From Ceratodon purpureus (lineage: Eukaryota; Streptophyta; Bryopsida; Pseudoditrichales; Ditrichaceae), in assembly GCA_014871385.1 (NCBI GenBank), contig CM026426.1, forward strand, positions 80,457,566 to 80,521,565: 64,000 nt of DNA, given 5' to 3'. Of the stretch, positions 45,801 to 56,649 are shown piece by piece (positions within the stretch are counted from its first letter, which is position 1; each line of letters begins with the position of its first letter). The position numbers and the translations under genes are program-made. The notes beneath the pieces were generated by a model, which ran no database searches, was not told the origin of the DNA, and was given only the letters and a program-made list of their open reading frames with translations.

Positions 45801-46876
45801 TTCTGGGCTGCAAGAAGGACATCCCTTATATCCCTTACAACATAAATCTGAGATGAGGCCTTTTGCGAGAAAATTTGAAAAATTCCACATGAGCAAACTT
45901 CGTAGATTGAAGCGTCGAGATCCTACGGGTTGAGTGACATCAAGTGCTAGGACACCTTGCCAAACTTGATGCAACTCTTTCAGCAATGGCCAAATGAACA
46001 TGCCAATGTTTGCTGGAGTTGGTGAGCGCTTCCTTGAGATCAATATGCACAACGAAATGAAGAATTTCTTTGTCACAAACCATGGCTCCAAATTGTATAG
46101 CAAGATAAGCACTGGCCAAGTCGACCAGTTTGTGTTGCTTAACTTGAAAGGAGTGACACCGTTTGTCGCTAAAGTCATACGCATGTTCCGCGTGTCTGCT
46201 CTGAAGTTGTCAAAGACGTTGTCTGTGTTGATTTTTTTCTATGCATGGGTGTCAAGTACAGACCGCATGATGCCGTCTTCGCTGACATGCTTTGTGTGAC
46301 CTGTCAACATGCTGGCAATCTTCAGAGACCGCCACATCTGTAGCAAGCAGGGTATGAGAGGAAAGTGGCGTATCACCTTCGAAGGGATAGAGTCCGTACC
46401 CTCCAATTAGCAGGATTTTGAACACTTTCGACATGTCTGCAAGTCCGCATGTTCATCCTCATATAGTACACAGCCATCAAGGCATGTGTGATGTTGTTGT
46501 ACTGCAACCCTAACTTGCAAATTGTTTTTGCGGCGGCATAATGACTACTTGGCAGCTTCTTGCCCTCTAGAAGTAAGTCCACCGCCAAGTATCGCAACAA
46601 TTCCGTGGCAAAACTGTTGCTCACATCAAACACCACACACATGTTCATGATGACAATGGTGGCAGACACGTTGGGTGGATATGCAATGTCCTCTATCCAG
46701 ATACCGTTGGGTGGATATCCTTCCGGTGGGTCGCCACCAATGACTAACTTTTTCAAGAATGGGTCTCTGCCCACAGACGCATGGTGGTCTTGGATGATAG
46801 AGATTAGCTTTCGCCGACCCCTATGACAGTTGCGGCAAGGACATGGATACGCTGTTATGTTCTCCGTTGTAGCCAA
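42889..46876 (-). pseudogene. CACTA/EnSpm transposase (Tnp2-like), decayed
   Basis: Blocks in the correct family order along the minus strand. At 46876-46400: CPCRNCHRGRRKLI (transposase-associated zinc block) and LPSSHYAAAKTICKLGLQYN. At 46378-46250: KVIRHFPLIPCLLQMWRS then EDGIMRSVLDTHA. At 46000-45790: WPLLKELHQVWQGVLALDV then KGYKGCPSC (Tnp2 core). At 45270-45120: LTPPGHYALKKNLCENILKT. At 44980-44900: KLQYMKTHDYHVLMQQ, with 44590-44060 carrying CELEKEFPPTFLNVMTHLLV, GPVHCRRMYPIERYM and PEGSIAEGYRLEDT (DUF4218). At 43350-42889: NFNHMDHKVHADSF and QQVFFVDDTTRREW (DUF4216). Several splice sites are visible, but frames change between blocks and no clear ATG starts the first one (TTG at 46876). 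A heavily spliced but intact gene is possible; partial decay is more likely. Confidence 0.85.
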
Positions 46877-47278
46877 TCATAACTCTGTTTGTAGAATGAG
46901 GTCACCAAGAGGGATGTGACGCAGTGTCCGTCTCTTAGCATCGTGACGGATTCTAGCCCCGCGTCGACGGACGTCTGCGCTCATGGCACCTCCAGTGCTA
47001 GTAATACACACACAATGTACGGAACAACGTCAAACTCAGTTCCCATTACCGAGCACAAGCACAGGGAAAGAGAAAGCAACAATGAGATCATGGTAAGCAG
47101 TATCATGTTGTTTGACAAGACGTCTTTGACCATGTCCGTGCGGAAACAGAGACATTTTCAGAAGCATCTCAATGCTGATTTACTCACACTTTTTATCTGC
47201 GATAACATGTTCATAAACGAAAAAAACAATTAGCACAAAAAGCTGTAAAGCCCAAATGGACAGTGGGTGTAGCGGATT

Positions 47279-47960
47279 GAAGGGAAGGGGGGGGAAGAAT
47301 GAAATTAAAATCGAGATAAGAAGGGAGGGAAAGGCGGGGGGGGGGAGGGGGGGGGGGGGGGGGGGAGGGGGGTGTTTGCTGAAAGGGAATGACAATGGGA
47401 GGAATAAAAAAGTGGCAAAGAGAACAGTGAGGTCGAGCAATTGATATTGGAGGGTGGAGATAAGAAGGAGAGAACCGGACATTGAGGGTGAGAGAGAGGA
47501 ATGGAAGTAAGAGGGGGGAAGGAAAAAGAAAAAGAAAAAGAAAAAACAAAAGAGGAACAGTCAGGTCGAGCAATGAACAATAGAGAAGTCGGATAAGAAG
47601 GAAGGAGTGAGAGAATGAGGGAAGGAGAGGGGAATGAGAGTTAGAGGTAATGGGAAAAAAAATGATCAAATTGGATAGTAGAGAGGGGGGATAAGCAAGA
47701 AAGAAGGGGAGGATGATCAAAGGAAAAAGGAATCATGGGAGTGAATGAGGAAAGAAGAAACAAAAAAAGGAAAAAAAAGGGGGAGAAGGTTGAAATGGAT
47801 ACTGGAGAGGGGAGATTAGAATGAGAGAAGGGGATCAGAATGAGGGAGGGGGAGGAGAGTAAGAGTGAGAGAAAAATAAATAAATAAAAATTGAAGTCAG
47901 GTCGAGATGGATAGCGCTGAGGGGAATGAGAGTGAGCAGAAGGGAAATTAAAAATTTACA
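47279..47960. repeat. Polypurine tract with a 37-base G run
   Basis: About 680 bp in which the plus strand is almost purely A and G. It includes an uninterrupted purine run with G at 47336-47372 broken only by A at 47346 and 47366. Open frames across it (Pro-rich on the minus strand) arise because polypurine DNA lacks stop codons. It may form triplex or G-quadruplex structures. Confidence 0.9.
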
Positions 47961-48292
47961 AAAAGTGCGAACTCATCATGGTAGGCACCGTCATCGTGTC
48001 TGAAGTCACATCTTTGGCCATATCCTAGCAAACGCACAAACGACTAGAAAGGTATGTCGTTGGACACCGCTCATAGACTATGTATCCGAGATCGTTTTAA
48101 TTTGTTCATATCAATTATAGAAGTTAATATATCGTAGGCTTAAAATAGATGCCTAGTACAAAAACCTGGACCACAGTTTCAACTTGCCAACATGGTCGTT
48201 CACCTCATTGACACAATGCAATGGGCCATGTGGATGCATGAAGAAAATCTGCTTATACAACAAAATGTCCTCTACTTAGGAAACCTATATCT

Positions 48293-48634
48293 TCATGATA
48301 CATTATGTCCCTCACTCATGGCAATACAAACTTGCTCATAGAGCCAACAGTCATAGTTGTCCTCCCAATTATCAAAAGGATAACCACCATCATAGAACCA
48401 AGACAAGCTGTATATATTCTTGTTGTACACATCGTCAATAGTCTCAGGCATGAAATCCTTGGTATTGAATAAACCGCGCTTGTAGAAATACATGTGTTCA
48501 CTGTGTAGAAATACTAGCTTCTCAAGGTACGGGGCATATTGGACATCGTACTCTTCAAATGGATAGTGTTCGTACGGGGCGGCGCACTCTCCAACAGACT
48601 CTGCATCGGAGAAGGCCTCCACATGCAACGCCAT
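48293..48634 (-). CDS. Small ORF in the CACTA element, 113 codons
   Basis: ATG at 48634 (MALHVEAFSDAESVGECA) to TGA. It is acidic and rich in Tyr, Trp and Phe: PFEEYDVQYAPYLEKLVF, then SWFYDGGYPFDNWEDNYD. The composition is unlike chance DNA. It lies upstream of the transposase gene on the same strand, where CACTA elements often place a second gene, but it does not resemble TnpA that I can see. It may be an upstream transposase exon. Confidence 0.45.
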   Translation of the reverse strand: MALHVEAFSDAESVGECAAPYEHYPFEEYDVQYAPYLEKLVFLHSEHMYFYKRGLFNTKDFMPETIDDVYNKNIYSLSWFYDGGYPFDNWEDNYDCWLYEQVCIAMSEGHNVS

Positions 48635-48739
48635 GCTAAGGATAGGAGGATCAATGACAAACCCTGTAACCGTGGCACATGGTTGATGAAGATCATGGCT
48701 ACCTCAATGTTAGTGCTGTGCGCACTTACAGGATGACTA

Positions 48740-51440
48740 AGACACGTTGTCGACCATGTGAGAGCACCATGAGAGATGTCCACGTGGACATCTCTAGTGA
48801 CATCAAAAAATGTTAACTTCATGTAACGCATCGGTGCCATGGAAACTCACCAGAGATTAGCCGGTTTTGATTTTGCACTTGCACATCCAGCTTGGAAAAA
48901 CCTGTGCCTTTGTCCACTAACACTTGCAATGTAACCGGCTGCATATGTTCATCCAACAAGCTGAACACACATTATTTGTGAAGCTGGGTAAGATCAAACC
49001 CTAAACCCATGAACTAATCGCCCTAATCATATCGCATATTCTAAGGGAGATGTGCACAGTCCAATGCAGAATATGTATTTCTTTACATTCCACTAAGTAG
49101 GGGCCATCTTGGCAGAGATGTCTCTCTACAGATTAACAGGGACGTCTATGTCTAATGATACGTCTCAAGGACGAAGAATACGACTTCGTCAAGTTGGACC
49201 TACGTTGGACTTTCAGAAGTAACCAATTACATCTCTATGTCATCCACGATGTCAAGGAGGATGTCTCTACAGACATTAGTGTGTCGAAAACAACGCCTAG
49301 ATGGATGTCTCTATCAACATAAGTGTGTCTTTTGAGATGTCTCCAAGGATGTTTCAGAAGACGTTAGTGGATGTCATCAGTGATAAAAAGATATAAAAAA
49401 GATGGAATTCCGGAGACCAGTATTCCACATGTCCCACCACTTCAAGGCTCCGTAGGACAGATTTGGTACAGGGAACGCGCTCATGTACCTCTGCGACATT
49501 ATATCGGTGGGGGTGTCTAGGACCCTAAGGTAGTGTAGTTCATCTGAGTGATTCAAGCATGGGAGTGACCACTCAATGCATAGAACACGATAGACTTGTA
49601 GGGTTTAGAGGCACTGTACCAGAATCGCTGCAGGAGTGTGGGGTGACACAGGCACCACTCCACGTTTTCAACAATTTTGTGGAACAAATTGCAAGGATCC
49701 CGGCACCTAGTGCAACGATGAGGTTGAAGACTGAAATCAACACCACCCAATTGCGACGGAGTGGGCGCTTTCTCAAGCGTGCGGATGCCATTGCTCCCCC
49801 TCCATCTCTTGTGCCAAACCCGAGTGCGGCACAGGTAACTGCTTTCACACACTATACCACCTACTCCCACAGTACAGGGTCCCGATAGGCCACGGTGGCC
49901 AGACCCTGCAGTGGACGGCCATAGCCTCCCCCCTCCCCCCCCCCCCCCTCGCGCATTAAAACCGGCGGCGTGTCCTCTTGTCTACTACAACATGGACGTG
50001 TTCCACGGGAGGCCAGTTCCCGCTGGCACAGCTCAGAGTGAGAAAGAGCTCAAGCAGTCGAGGGCAATCGCGGAGGGGTGTTGATCCTCATAGTCTTTGC
50101 AGCAGGGTCGTAACCCTTTGTCAGCAGCCATCAACCTCCCTTGAGCTCCACATTTTCTAGGCACCGCATTGACGTCGTTGATGTTTTGCCTCCCTTTGAT
50201 ATTAGCGTAGATTTTTTGTTCTCATGGATGTTCTGTGAGGATGTCCCCTATGACATTGGGATGTCAAATAAAGCACATTTGAACCGAGAATGTATCAGCA
50301 TGCAGAAACTTACTAACGTCTTCTATAACATGTCATACATGCATCAAAACATCCTCCTAAACATCACGTAACGTAAAACCATGCATGGCGGGATATCAAA
50401 ACAATCACCCCAATGTTCACAGAGACATTAGCCCTTACATCAATAATAAGAGCTTCCCTACATACATGAGACATGCAAACGTCATCCCGGACATCCTCCA
50501 GAACGACTAATGACTGACGCGTGGATGTTTTCCGGCACGTCTCCATAATTCAATGTGATGTCTGCAATAGCAAGGATACGTTCCCGCTGGATGTTTGTGA
50601 GGACGCCGTCCATGACATTGGGATGTCTAATAAAGCACGTTTGGACCGAGAATGTATCAACATGCTGAAACTTTCTGACATCTTCTATAACGTGTCATGC
50701 ATGCCTCGAAACATCCTCCTAAACATCACGTAACGTAAATCCATGCATGACAAGATGTCAACACAGTCACGCAGATGTTCGCACAGACATAGGCCCTAAC
50801 ATCCGTAATGACAACTTCCTTACGTACATGAGACATGCAAACATCATCCTAACTGTTTGCAAGGACGTACAGGTTGACATGATCATGTCTTATACGCACC
50901 AAATTCACGGGCATAGGGATGTCCACTAAAACATATGCCGAACAGAGTTCACGTCGACATGGACATTGGCGTGGACATCATGCTTTTAGCACATGGACGT
51001 CTTGATTAACAATATGATGTCATGGGCGACGTCAACAGCAACACACCTCTCATTCAAAAATCACCCAAAACTGTGCTTACGTGGCATGCCACGTCACCCC
51101 TTCGCGGCAGACACATCAGATTTTTGAGCCGCCACGTCAGAAAATGGCGGGTCCACGTAGACCGCCACGTCACCACCGGCAGCAATGACACCCTGTCCTA
51201 TGTGGCACTGCCCGGAAAATACTCTGCCCATGTGTCGACGACGTGGCCTCCACGTTGCAAAGTTCATTGCCCCCCGAAATCACCCCAAGACGTGCGTGCT
51301 ACGGAGATGTCTGGACTTTTTGAGCATGTCTGCATTTGTTTTTGCTGTGTCTTAGATGTTTTCATAGCTGCACGACATCCTTTCTAACATCCTCTTGTTT
51401 TTTTGGACATTTTCTGGGATGTCATAAAAAACTCCGGATT
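48740..51440. repeat. GATGTC-rich subterminal repeat region of the CACTA element
   Basis: GATGTC, GACATC and one-base variants (GACGTC, GATGTT, ACATCC) recur every few tens of bases in both orientations, for instance at 48775-48805, 49100-49390 and 50160-50950. A sub-cluster of CACGTC/GACGTG lies at 51075-51260. The left end has a matching cluster at 42600-42850 and 43805-43850. Confidence 0.8.
50200..50925. repeat. 362-bp tandem duplication
   Basis: The phrase CATGACATTGGGATGTC and about 340 bp after it occur twice, the ATGTC marker at 50261 and 50623. Shared blocks include CATCCTCCTAAACATCACGT and ATGAGACATGCAAAC. The copies differ by roughly one base in eight by eye, so the duplication is old. 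Confidence 0.88.
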
Positions 51441-51449
51441 CTTATAGTG

Positions 51450-51452
51450 ATT
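51450..51452. repeat. Right ATT target duplication of the CACTA element
   Basis: ATT directly after the right terminus TTCTTATAGTG. Confidence 0.85.
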
Positions 51453-51469
51453 GAAAGGTTGTGCAGTAT

Positions 51470-52600
51470 GGATAGCCAAATCAATTTTTTTGTTGAACGA
51501 GGCGTAGAGAGAGCTTTCCATCTTGCGAGAGGGTATGCAACAGTTCATGAGCGTGTGCGAAGAGAGGGATCGATTGCTTACGTTTACAAGATCAGAAACT
51601 TCCGTAAGAGAGAGAATTGCAAAAGAGAATTGAACCTTGATTTCATTAAGCGAGAGGTTAAAAAACGAATTCTTAGGTCTCCAGCTTGAATTCAGTAGAA
51701 TGCATGCATCCTATGACAAACGCTTGAGCTACTTACATGCCACAATCGAAGAAAATTGTGAGGCTAGTTTGCAAAGGGAGATTGACTTCTGGATGTACAC
51801 TGAAACTCAGAAAGAAGCGTACGAGAAGAAATTGAGTGAATTATCATCGGAACTAAAAAGGACAAAAGCAACCTTGAAGCCAAGGGAGATTCGTCTGGAG
51901 AAGCTAAGTAAACTCCATATGGTTCTTGTAGTAGTATAAGGGCCACGAAAGGATGTTCGGGCTTTAGCGCCTGGTGGAGGTCAGGCAAAGAGAGCGGTAT
52001 GATTAGCAAGGTCTATACTCGTCTCGAGAACGGCATATGAGATCCAGACTCGAAATGCTGAAAACGGTACGAAGAAACGCCTTTGTGGCAACAAAGTAAC
52101 TCAAGAAGGTACTGCAAAAGTACTTGCATCAATGCTATCAAGGCAAGAAGTCATTGCCATGTGCGAATCATCAAAATTGTGTTCAGTTAGAATTCAAATG
52201 GCTAACCATTACGTCGACCGAATTGGCAAAAGTGTGGGACCTAATGACATCTTGGAAAGGTGTTAGGAATGGTATTAGGCATGTTGGATATGGGGCAATC
52301 TATAAAAAGTTCAAAGGAGCAAACAAGAACGCTGGGAAGGGCTTTTAGGTTGGATATTTGCCAAATCCACATACTGTGTCAGTCGCTAGAAAAATGCTGA
52401 ATCCCAAATTACCAGAATATGTTGGTGACTATTACTCGATCAACAACACACTGGAGGTACAAGCTACAGCCAAGTCAAAAATGAAGGACCCTATAAAGGT
52501 TAGGTTGAACGAGAATAATTCTTTATTTGTCGATTTTGAACATGTTTAGAGGACTATGGTGGAGTTGTACAATGTTACACATGAAGGTAAGCTTCGAATC
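51470..52600 (+). pseudogene. Decayed coding stretch, unrecognised coiled-coil protein
   Basis: Three protein-like blocks on the plus strand. 51470-51690 starts MDSQINFFVERGVERAFHLA. 51660-51915 is strongly helical (REIDFWMYTETQKEAYEKKL, SSELKRTKATLKPREIRLEK). 52190-52600 reads ELAKVWDLMTSWKGVRNGIR, VARKMLNPKLPEYVGDYYSI and VRLNENNSLFVDFEHV. The last block is broken by in-frame TAG codons at 52346-52348 and 52547-52549, and the blocks are in different frames. Likely a pseudogene or a gene with undetected introns; no family recognised. Confidence 0.45.
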
Positions 52601-53900
52601 TGTACTTTGTCATTTCTCTTTTCACTTTCCTTTCATTTTATTTTTTTATTTTACATACTCCCTCCACAAGGTGGCTTAGTTATCATACCTCCACCCTATT
52701 TATACCATATGACTATTTGTGCCACTTTGTAATTACTATGTATTAGTGTCATACATTGAATTTTTTTATATGTACACTATTGATAAATAGTGGCACAAAC
52801 GGGGTGACTTCTAAATTATGGCATAAATAGGGTGACTTCCAAATTGTGGCACAAATAGGTTAGCTTACCCATTTTTTGGCTGTTTGTGAGATGACAATCT
52901 TTGACATGACTTTATCAGTCCCCTCCCACTTAGATTGCTTGGAGGTGAGTATTGAGCTTCTTGGTGTGAATAGGCCATCACTGGACTCTGTCAACTTGCC
53001 TACACAACCCATATGTTAAACCGGTACTCCCCACTCACCTCTGAGGTTACCTCCCCCTTTCTATCTTCGGAGTGAAAATATCTTGATCTATTGCTCTGAT
53101 TGCTTGAGAGCTCCAAGAGAGGTGGAGAGGCCTCACAGGAATAGGGTTTCAAATGGTGAGAGTCTGTCCCCGCTTTATATACCCGGAAACCCGGTTTAAG
53201 TTACAGTATTTAATTATTAGACGTATTTTGCAAGTAGTCCTGCAAGTTAACTAAGTTTTAACCCACCCACCCACCCAGCTGTCAACCTTTTAATTAATTT
53301 ATGCTGGAAACAAATACAATATCAATGACTACAGTAGTCGGTTGCATGATTGCTTTGACTTATCCTAGCAGATGTCATTGCATAGCAAAGTGATTGATTT
53401 CATGCAAACGGATATAAACTTATAAGAGTATCTCCTCTAGCATTATAGATTGCACTCTGATGGCCGGTTCATGACCCGTTCACACCAGCAATTGTTTGTG
53501 AGTATTTTGGCCAGATATGTCATGCGAGCATTTCCGGCCAGATTCTTTGACCATGTTCTTTGACATACCATTCACTGACTAGATTCTTTGATGCCTTTCT
53601 TTCAGCTGTAGAACTACAAGGACAATGGTTGATTTTCGTTTTAAAGCTCGACAAAGCGGAGATCATATACGGGCAGAAGATGGAGCCAGTTAGCATCACG
53701 TTCATGAACCCCGCTTTGAACATGGAGATTGATCCAAACTCAAACGAATATTTCTCAGTTCAGAGTGAAAGGGAAATTTGGCCGATTGCATCTTTTCAAG
53801 TACCTCGGGAAAGATGTTTGATGATATAGTGATACTAGCAACTGCATCTTAAAAGAGTCATCATTACCATGGATTGATTATTGTACCATTAATACCATTG
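52600..53900. other. Mostly non-coding; possible exon at 53590-53810
   Basis: 52790-52860 has 28-30-bp direct repeats of GGGTGACTTCYAAATTRTGG. An open plus-strand frame at 53560-53829 contains EIIYGQKMEPVSITFMNPAL, then DPNSNEYFSVQSEREIWPI; this looks protein-like but I do not recognise it. It may belong with the decayed stretch before it. Confidence 0.35.
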
Positions 53901-53907
53901 ACTTATA

Positions 53908-54345
53908 CCGTAAGTTCATAGCAGCTTGGGCACTCTTTTGCCCAATAATTAATTAAAGTGGAAAAATTGGTTAGGTAGTTTGAAAAATAATATCTCAAAA
54001 GTTGGTCAACTCTAAAGTATAATTAAATATAAGTTAGGCATTCATCCAGTTTTGTAATTAGATAGGGTTTGAAATGGATGACGGCTGCTTATACATTTGA
54101 TTTTACCCTAATCACTTGCATTAGTAACCTTAAGCAGACTTATTGTAGTGTATGCTGTAGTTTTATTGTAGTGTATGCTGTAGTATTTTGTTGGATTTTC
54201 TCTCATGCCACTTGAATTTATGTGGGATTGGGCAGTTTTCTAATTTCATTTATTCATTTCTGAGCAATTACAGTCATGAATTTCCGGAAAATTTGGGCAG
54301 TCTTGTAAATAATTATTTTCTGCCCAAGCTGCTATGAACCTACGG
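53908..54345. mobile_element. MITE, 438 bp, TA target duplication
   Basis: The left end reads CCGTAAGTTCATAGCAGCTT and the complement of the right end CCGTAGGTTCATAGCAGCTT, continuing GGGCA on both: 25 bp with one mismatch. Both ends abut TA (53906-53907 and 54346-54347). The inside is AT-rich and non-coding, with a 26-bp direct repeat (TATTGTAGTGTATGCTGTAG) at about 54143 and 54169. A TA duplication fits a Tc1/mariner-type origin. Confidence 0.82.
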
Positions 54346-54555
54346 TAGCTACAAAGCATTCACAAAGTTTTGAGATGTTGTCAAAAAAGGAGCGTTTCAA
54401 GTTCCATTGAAGTGGAGCGGATACATACTTATCACACGTTGGTGTTATAAGGAGCCACAGAGTTTGGTGTTTTTTCATCTTTTAGCTGCACCAAAACCCC
54501 CATGTTTGTTAAGACTATTCCACTACGTTGTACTAAACAACACTCACTCTTATGA

Positions 54556-56642
54556 TCATGATGGTGTAGTTGGAATTGCTTCACCTGCCGCGGCATTTGC
54601 GATGTTGAGAATATCCCCATACTTTGTACGAGTTATTTCATCTACGATTCCATCCCGCAAGGTTTCCTGTGCATCACTGGGTTCAGTGCGGCCAAATGAT
54701 ACAACGCATTGGCTTGCGTGCATGACAATGTCACTTCCTATTCCCTCAACTGTAATTACACACGGTGCATGGTGCGGGCTAGCACTTGCTACTTCCTCTC
54801 CTACTTCAACTTGTAACTCGCTATGTAGGGTAAGATTGCATGTCACAGCATCAGCGTTGACACCTCCCGCGGCAGCACGTGAAGGGATATCCAGTTCCAT
54901 TTCCAGAAACGTATCCTCTTCAACGTCAGGCTGCTTTGTGAACATACTTGCATGGCAGAGTTGTTTGGAGGAGGAAATTCTGCTTGGAGATGCGTCAATG
55001 ATCTTCCGCTTAGAACTAATAGCCAAGGTCTCGATGCGAGTCAAAGGAGGGGCCTAGCCCGATCTGTTAACGGCCGATGATGCTACCATCGCTGTAGCAA
55101 GGTTTGATTTAAAGCCCCATTGGCCTATCTAGCCTACAGAAGGCTTAGTGTTGCATTGAGGACAACAAGGTTTGGTGGATAAAGCAACTTGGAACATGCA
55201 GCTTGGGTGAAAAGGCAACCGCAAGGTAGGTTCACTAGAGCCATATTAGCCTAGTAGCGAACGCATTCTGCACATGGGAGGTTCATCTTCAGGGGCACCA
55301 TTTCATCAAGGTTTACTAGGAATGTTGAATGGAATTTTTTTGGGCGTATGCAGCTCTCTTGAACCACGAGGACGTCAATTCTGGCGTTGAGTTTGTTAAC
55401 AGACTCCTGAAGCGGGGTCAACTAGGATCGCAAGTTTGGACCTTCTAAAGTCCAGTGCGATATCTCGGTCACCAAGGCTAAGAGCTTTGTTGAGATGGCA
55501 ATCGCATCCTCCATGACAGATCGTAGGCGTGTATCAACCACCTTCTTTGAGGCGTCATCTAGTACCATGCTATGCTTGGATTGCTCGATCCCGGCAAATT
55601 CCTCCCATTTTGATTGCTCTAAGAGCAACAACTCCTGCTGGTTGGTTTCCCGCATAGCGAGCAAGATTTTTGCACGCTCCAGCTCGTCTTTGACCTTGAC
55701 AAATGCGGCCTCTTTTATGAAATGTTGCTTACGCTGTTGTTCAACTCCCCAACATGAAGGCTTCTCTCGCAAAGCATCTACACTCCTCTCCGTGAGCTTC
55801 CTCTCATGTGGTTGCGCTGATGATGTTGGGGGAGACTAATACGTTGCTTCAGTGGGACCCTTCTCCACCACATTTAGTCGGCCGAGCGGGGACTTGTGAT
55901 GGGCTTCCTCCAAGGGCGGTGTACTACGTGGCTGTTGTTGTATGCCTATTGGTCGCGGCACAACTCCCTTAGAAATAGCCTTTGCTGCCGCATTCTTCTC
56001 GCAAACCATCTTGTCGACCACCGCCCTGAAAAACTTCAACATAGCCTGGATATACTCATGTAAGCAGAGTGGGGTGAGCTTCCTTCGATTCAAAACATGG
56101 CTCTTGAGGCGGCTTTGCTTGAGAAAAAATCGCAGTCAGGAAATGGTTGTGTTGAACAAACGTCAAGGCTCACGTAAATTCAAAATGAACAAGACAAAAA
56201 TCATGAATATGCATTGACGGCTGAGATACTGGTTGGAATGTATGCAAAATTGTATGCAAGATCCTTCCTTTGCCATCTCTGCCGCACCTTTAGCCCAGTT
56301 GATCTTCCACCGTTTTGCATCAAGCATCATGCCCCTCACAAATGCGGTCCCAAATTCGCCATTGTTTGGAGCTGTCCCCCCTACAATATCCTCTCTCATA
56401 TGCCGCATCGTATGGCGATTTTCATTCTTGTTGAGCAGATAAGTGCCCACAATTGCATCCAATGGGAGGTTGTGTTCCTCTTTTAATCGCTTGAATGGGA
56501 CATCGCTCATATACAGTCCTCCCACGTTAGCAAAGAATTCCAAGCTATAGAATGCAGCGTCTCCAAGCAAAAATGGAAGTACGGTTGTTAGGTGCTTCCG
56601 CATATTCTCACTTATTCCTCTCAGGTCAAAGACCTCGGCCAA
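54556..56642 (-). pseudogene. Unrecognised minus-strand gene with an in-frame stop
   Basis: Blocks in order. 56642-56250: LRGISENMRKHLTTVLPFLL, NVGGLYMSDVPFKRLKEEHN, RGMMLDAKRWKINWAKGAAE. 56093-55422 is one frame: YIQAMLKFFRAVVDKMVCEK, then after a TAG at 55836-55838 ERSVDALREKPSCWG, VKVKDELERAKILLAMRET and KHSMVLDDASKKVVDTRL (coiled-coil-like). 55044-54556 is acidic (FTKQPDVEEDTFLEMELDIP). No ATG was found for the first block, which starts inside an open frame. The opposite-strand frame 54407-55057 is probably its shadow. It could be one multi-exon gene or the ORF1-like part of an undescribed element. The single stop suggests recent loss or a misjudged intron. Confidence 0.5.
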
Positions 56643-56649
56643 ATTGAAG

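Larger units (their letters stand above)
41322..51449. mobile_element. CACTA/EnSpm element, 10,128 bp
   Basis: Left end CACTACAAGAAACC, right end (complement) CACTATAAGAATCC, both followed within a few bases by GTTTTT. A 3-bp ATT duplication flanks them. The interior holds a minus-strand EnSpm transposase gene (46876-42889), a second small minus-strand ORF (48634-48293), a 228-bp AT-rich array, a polypurine tract and very many GATGTC/GACATC motifs, densest within about 2.7 kb of the right end and 1.5 kb of the left. Subterminal repeats of this kind are the binding sites of the TnpA-type protein in known elements. The coding frame is damaged, so this copy is probably non-autonomous. Confidence 0.92.

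Noticed and set aside
47211-47720. Pro/Ser/Leu-rich minus-strand ORFs over the purine tract
   Set aside because: Polypyrimidine DNA lacks stop codons; there is no domain or splice evidence.
52656-52665. Stowaway-like TACTCCCTCC start
   Set aside because: No matching inverted end with a second TA was found downstream.
54407-55057. Plus-strand 216-codon ORF
   Set aside because: The opposite frame (55044-54556) is more protein-like and lies in line with neighbouring minus-strand exons.
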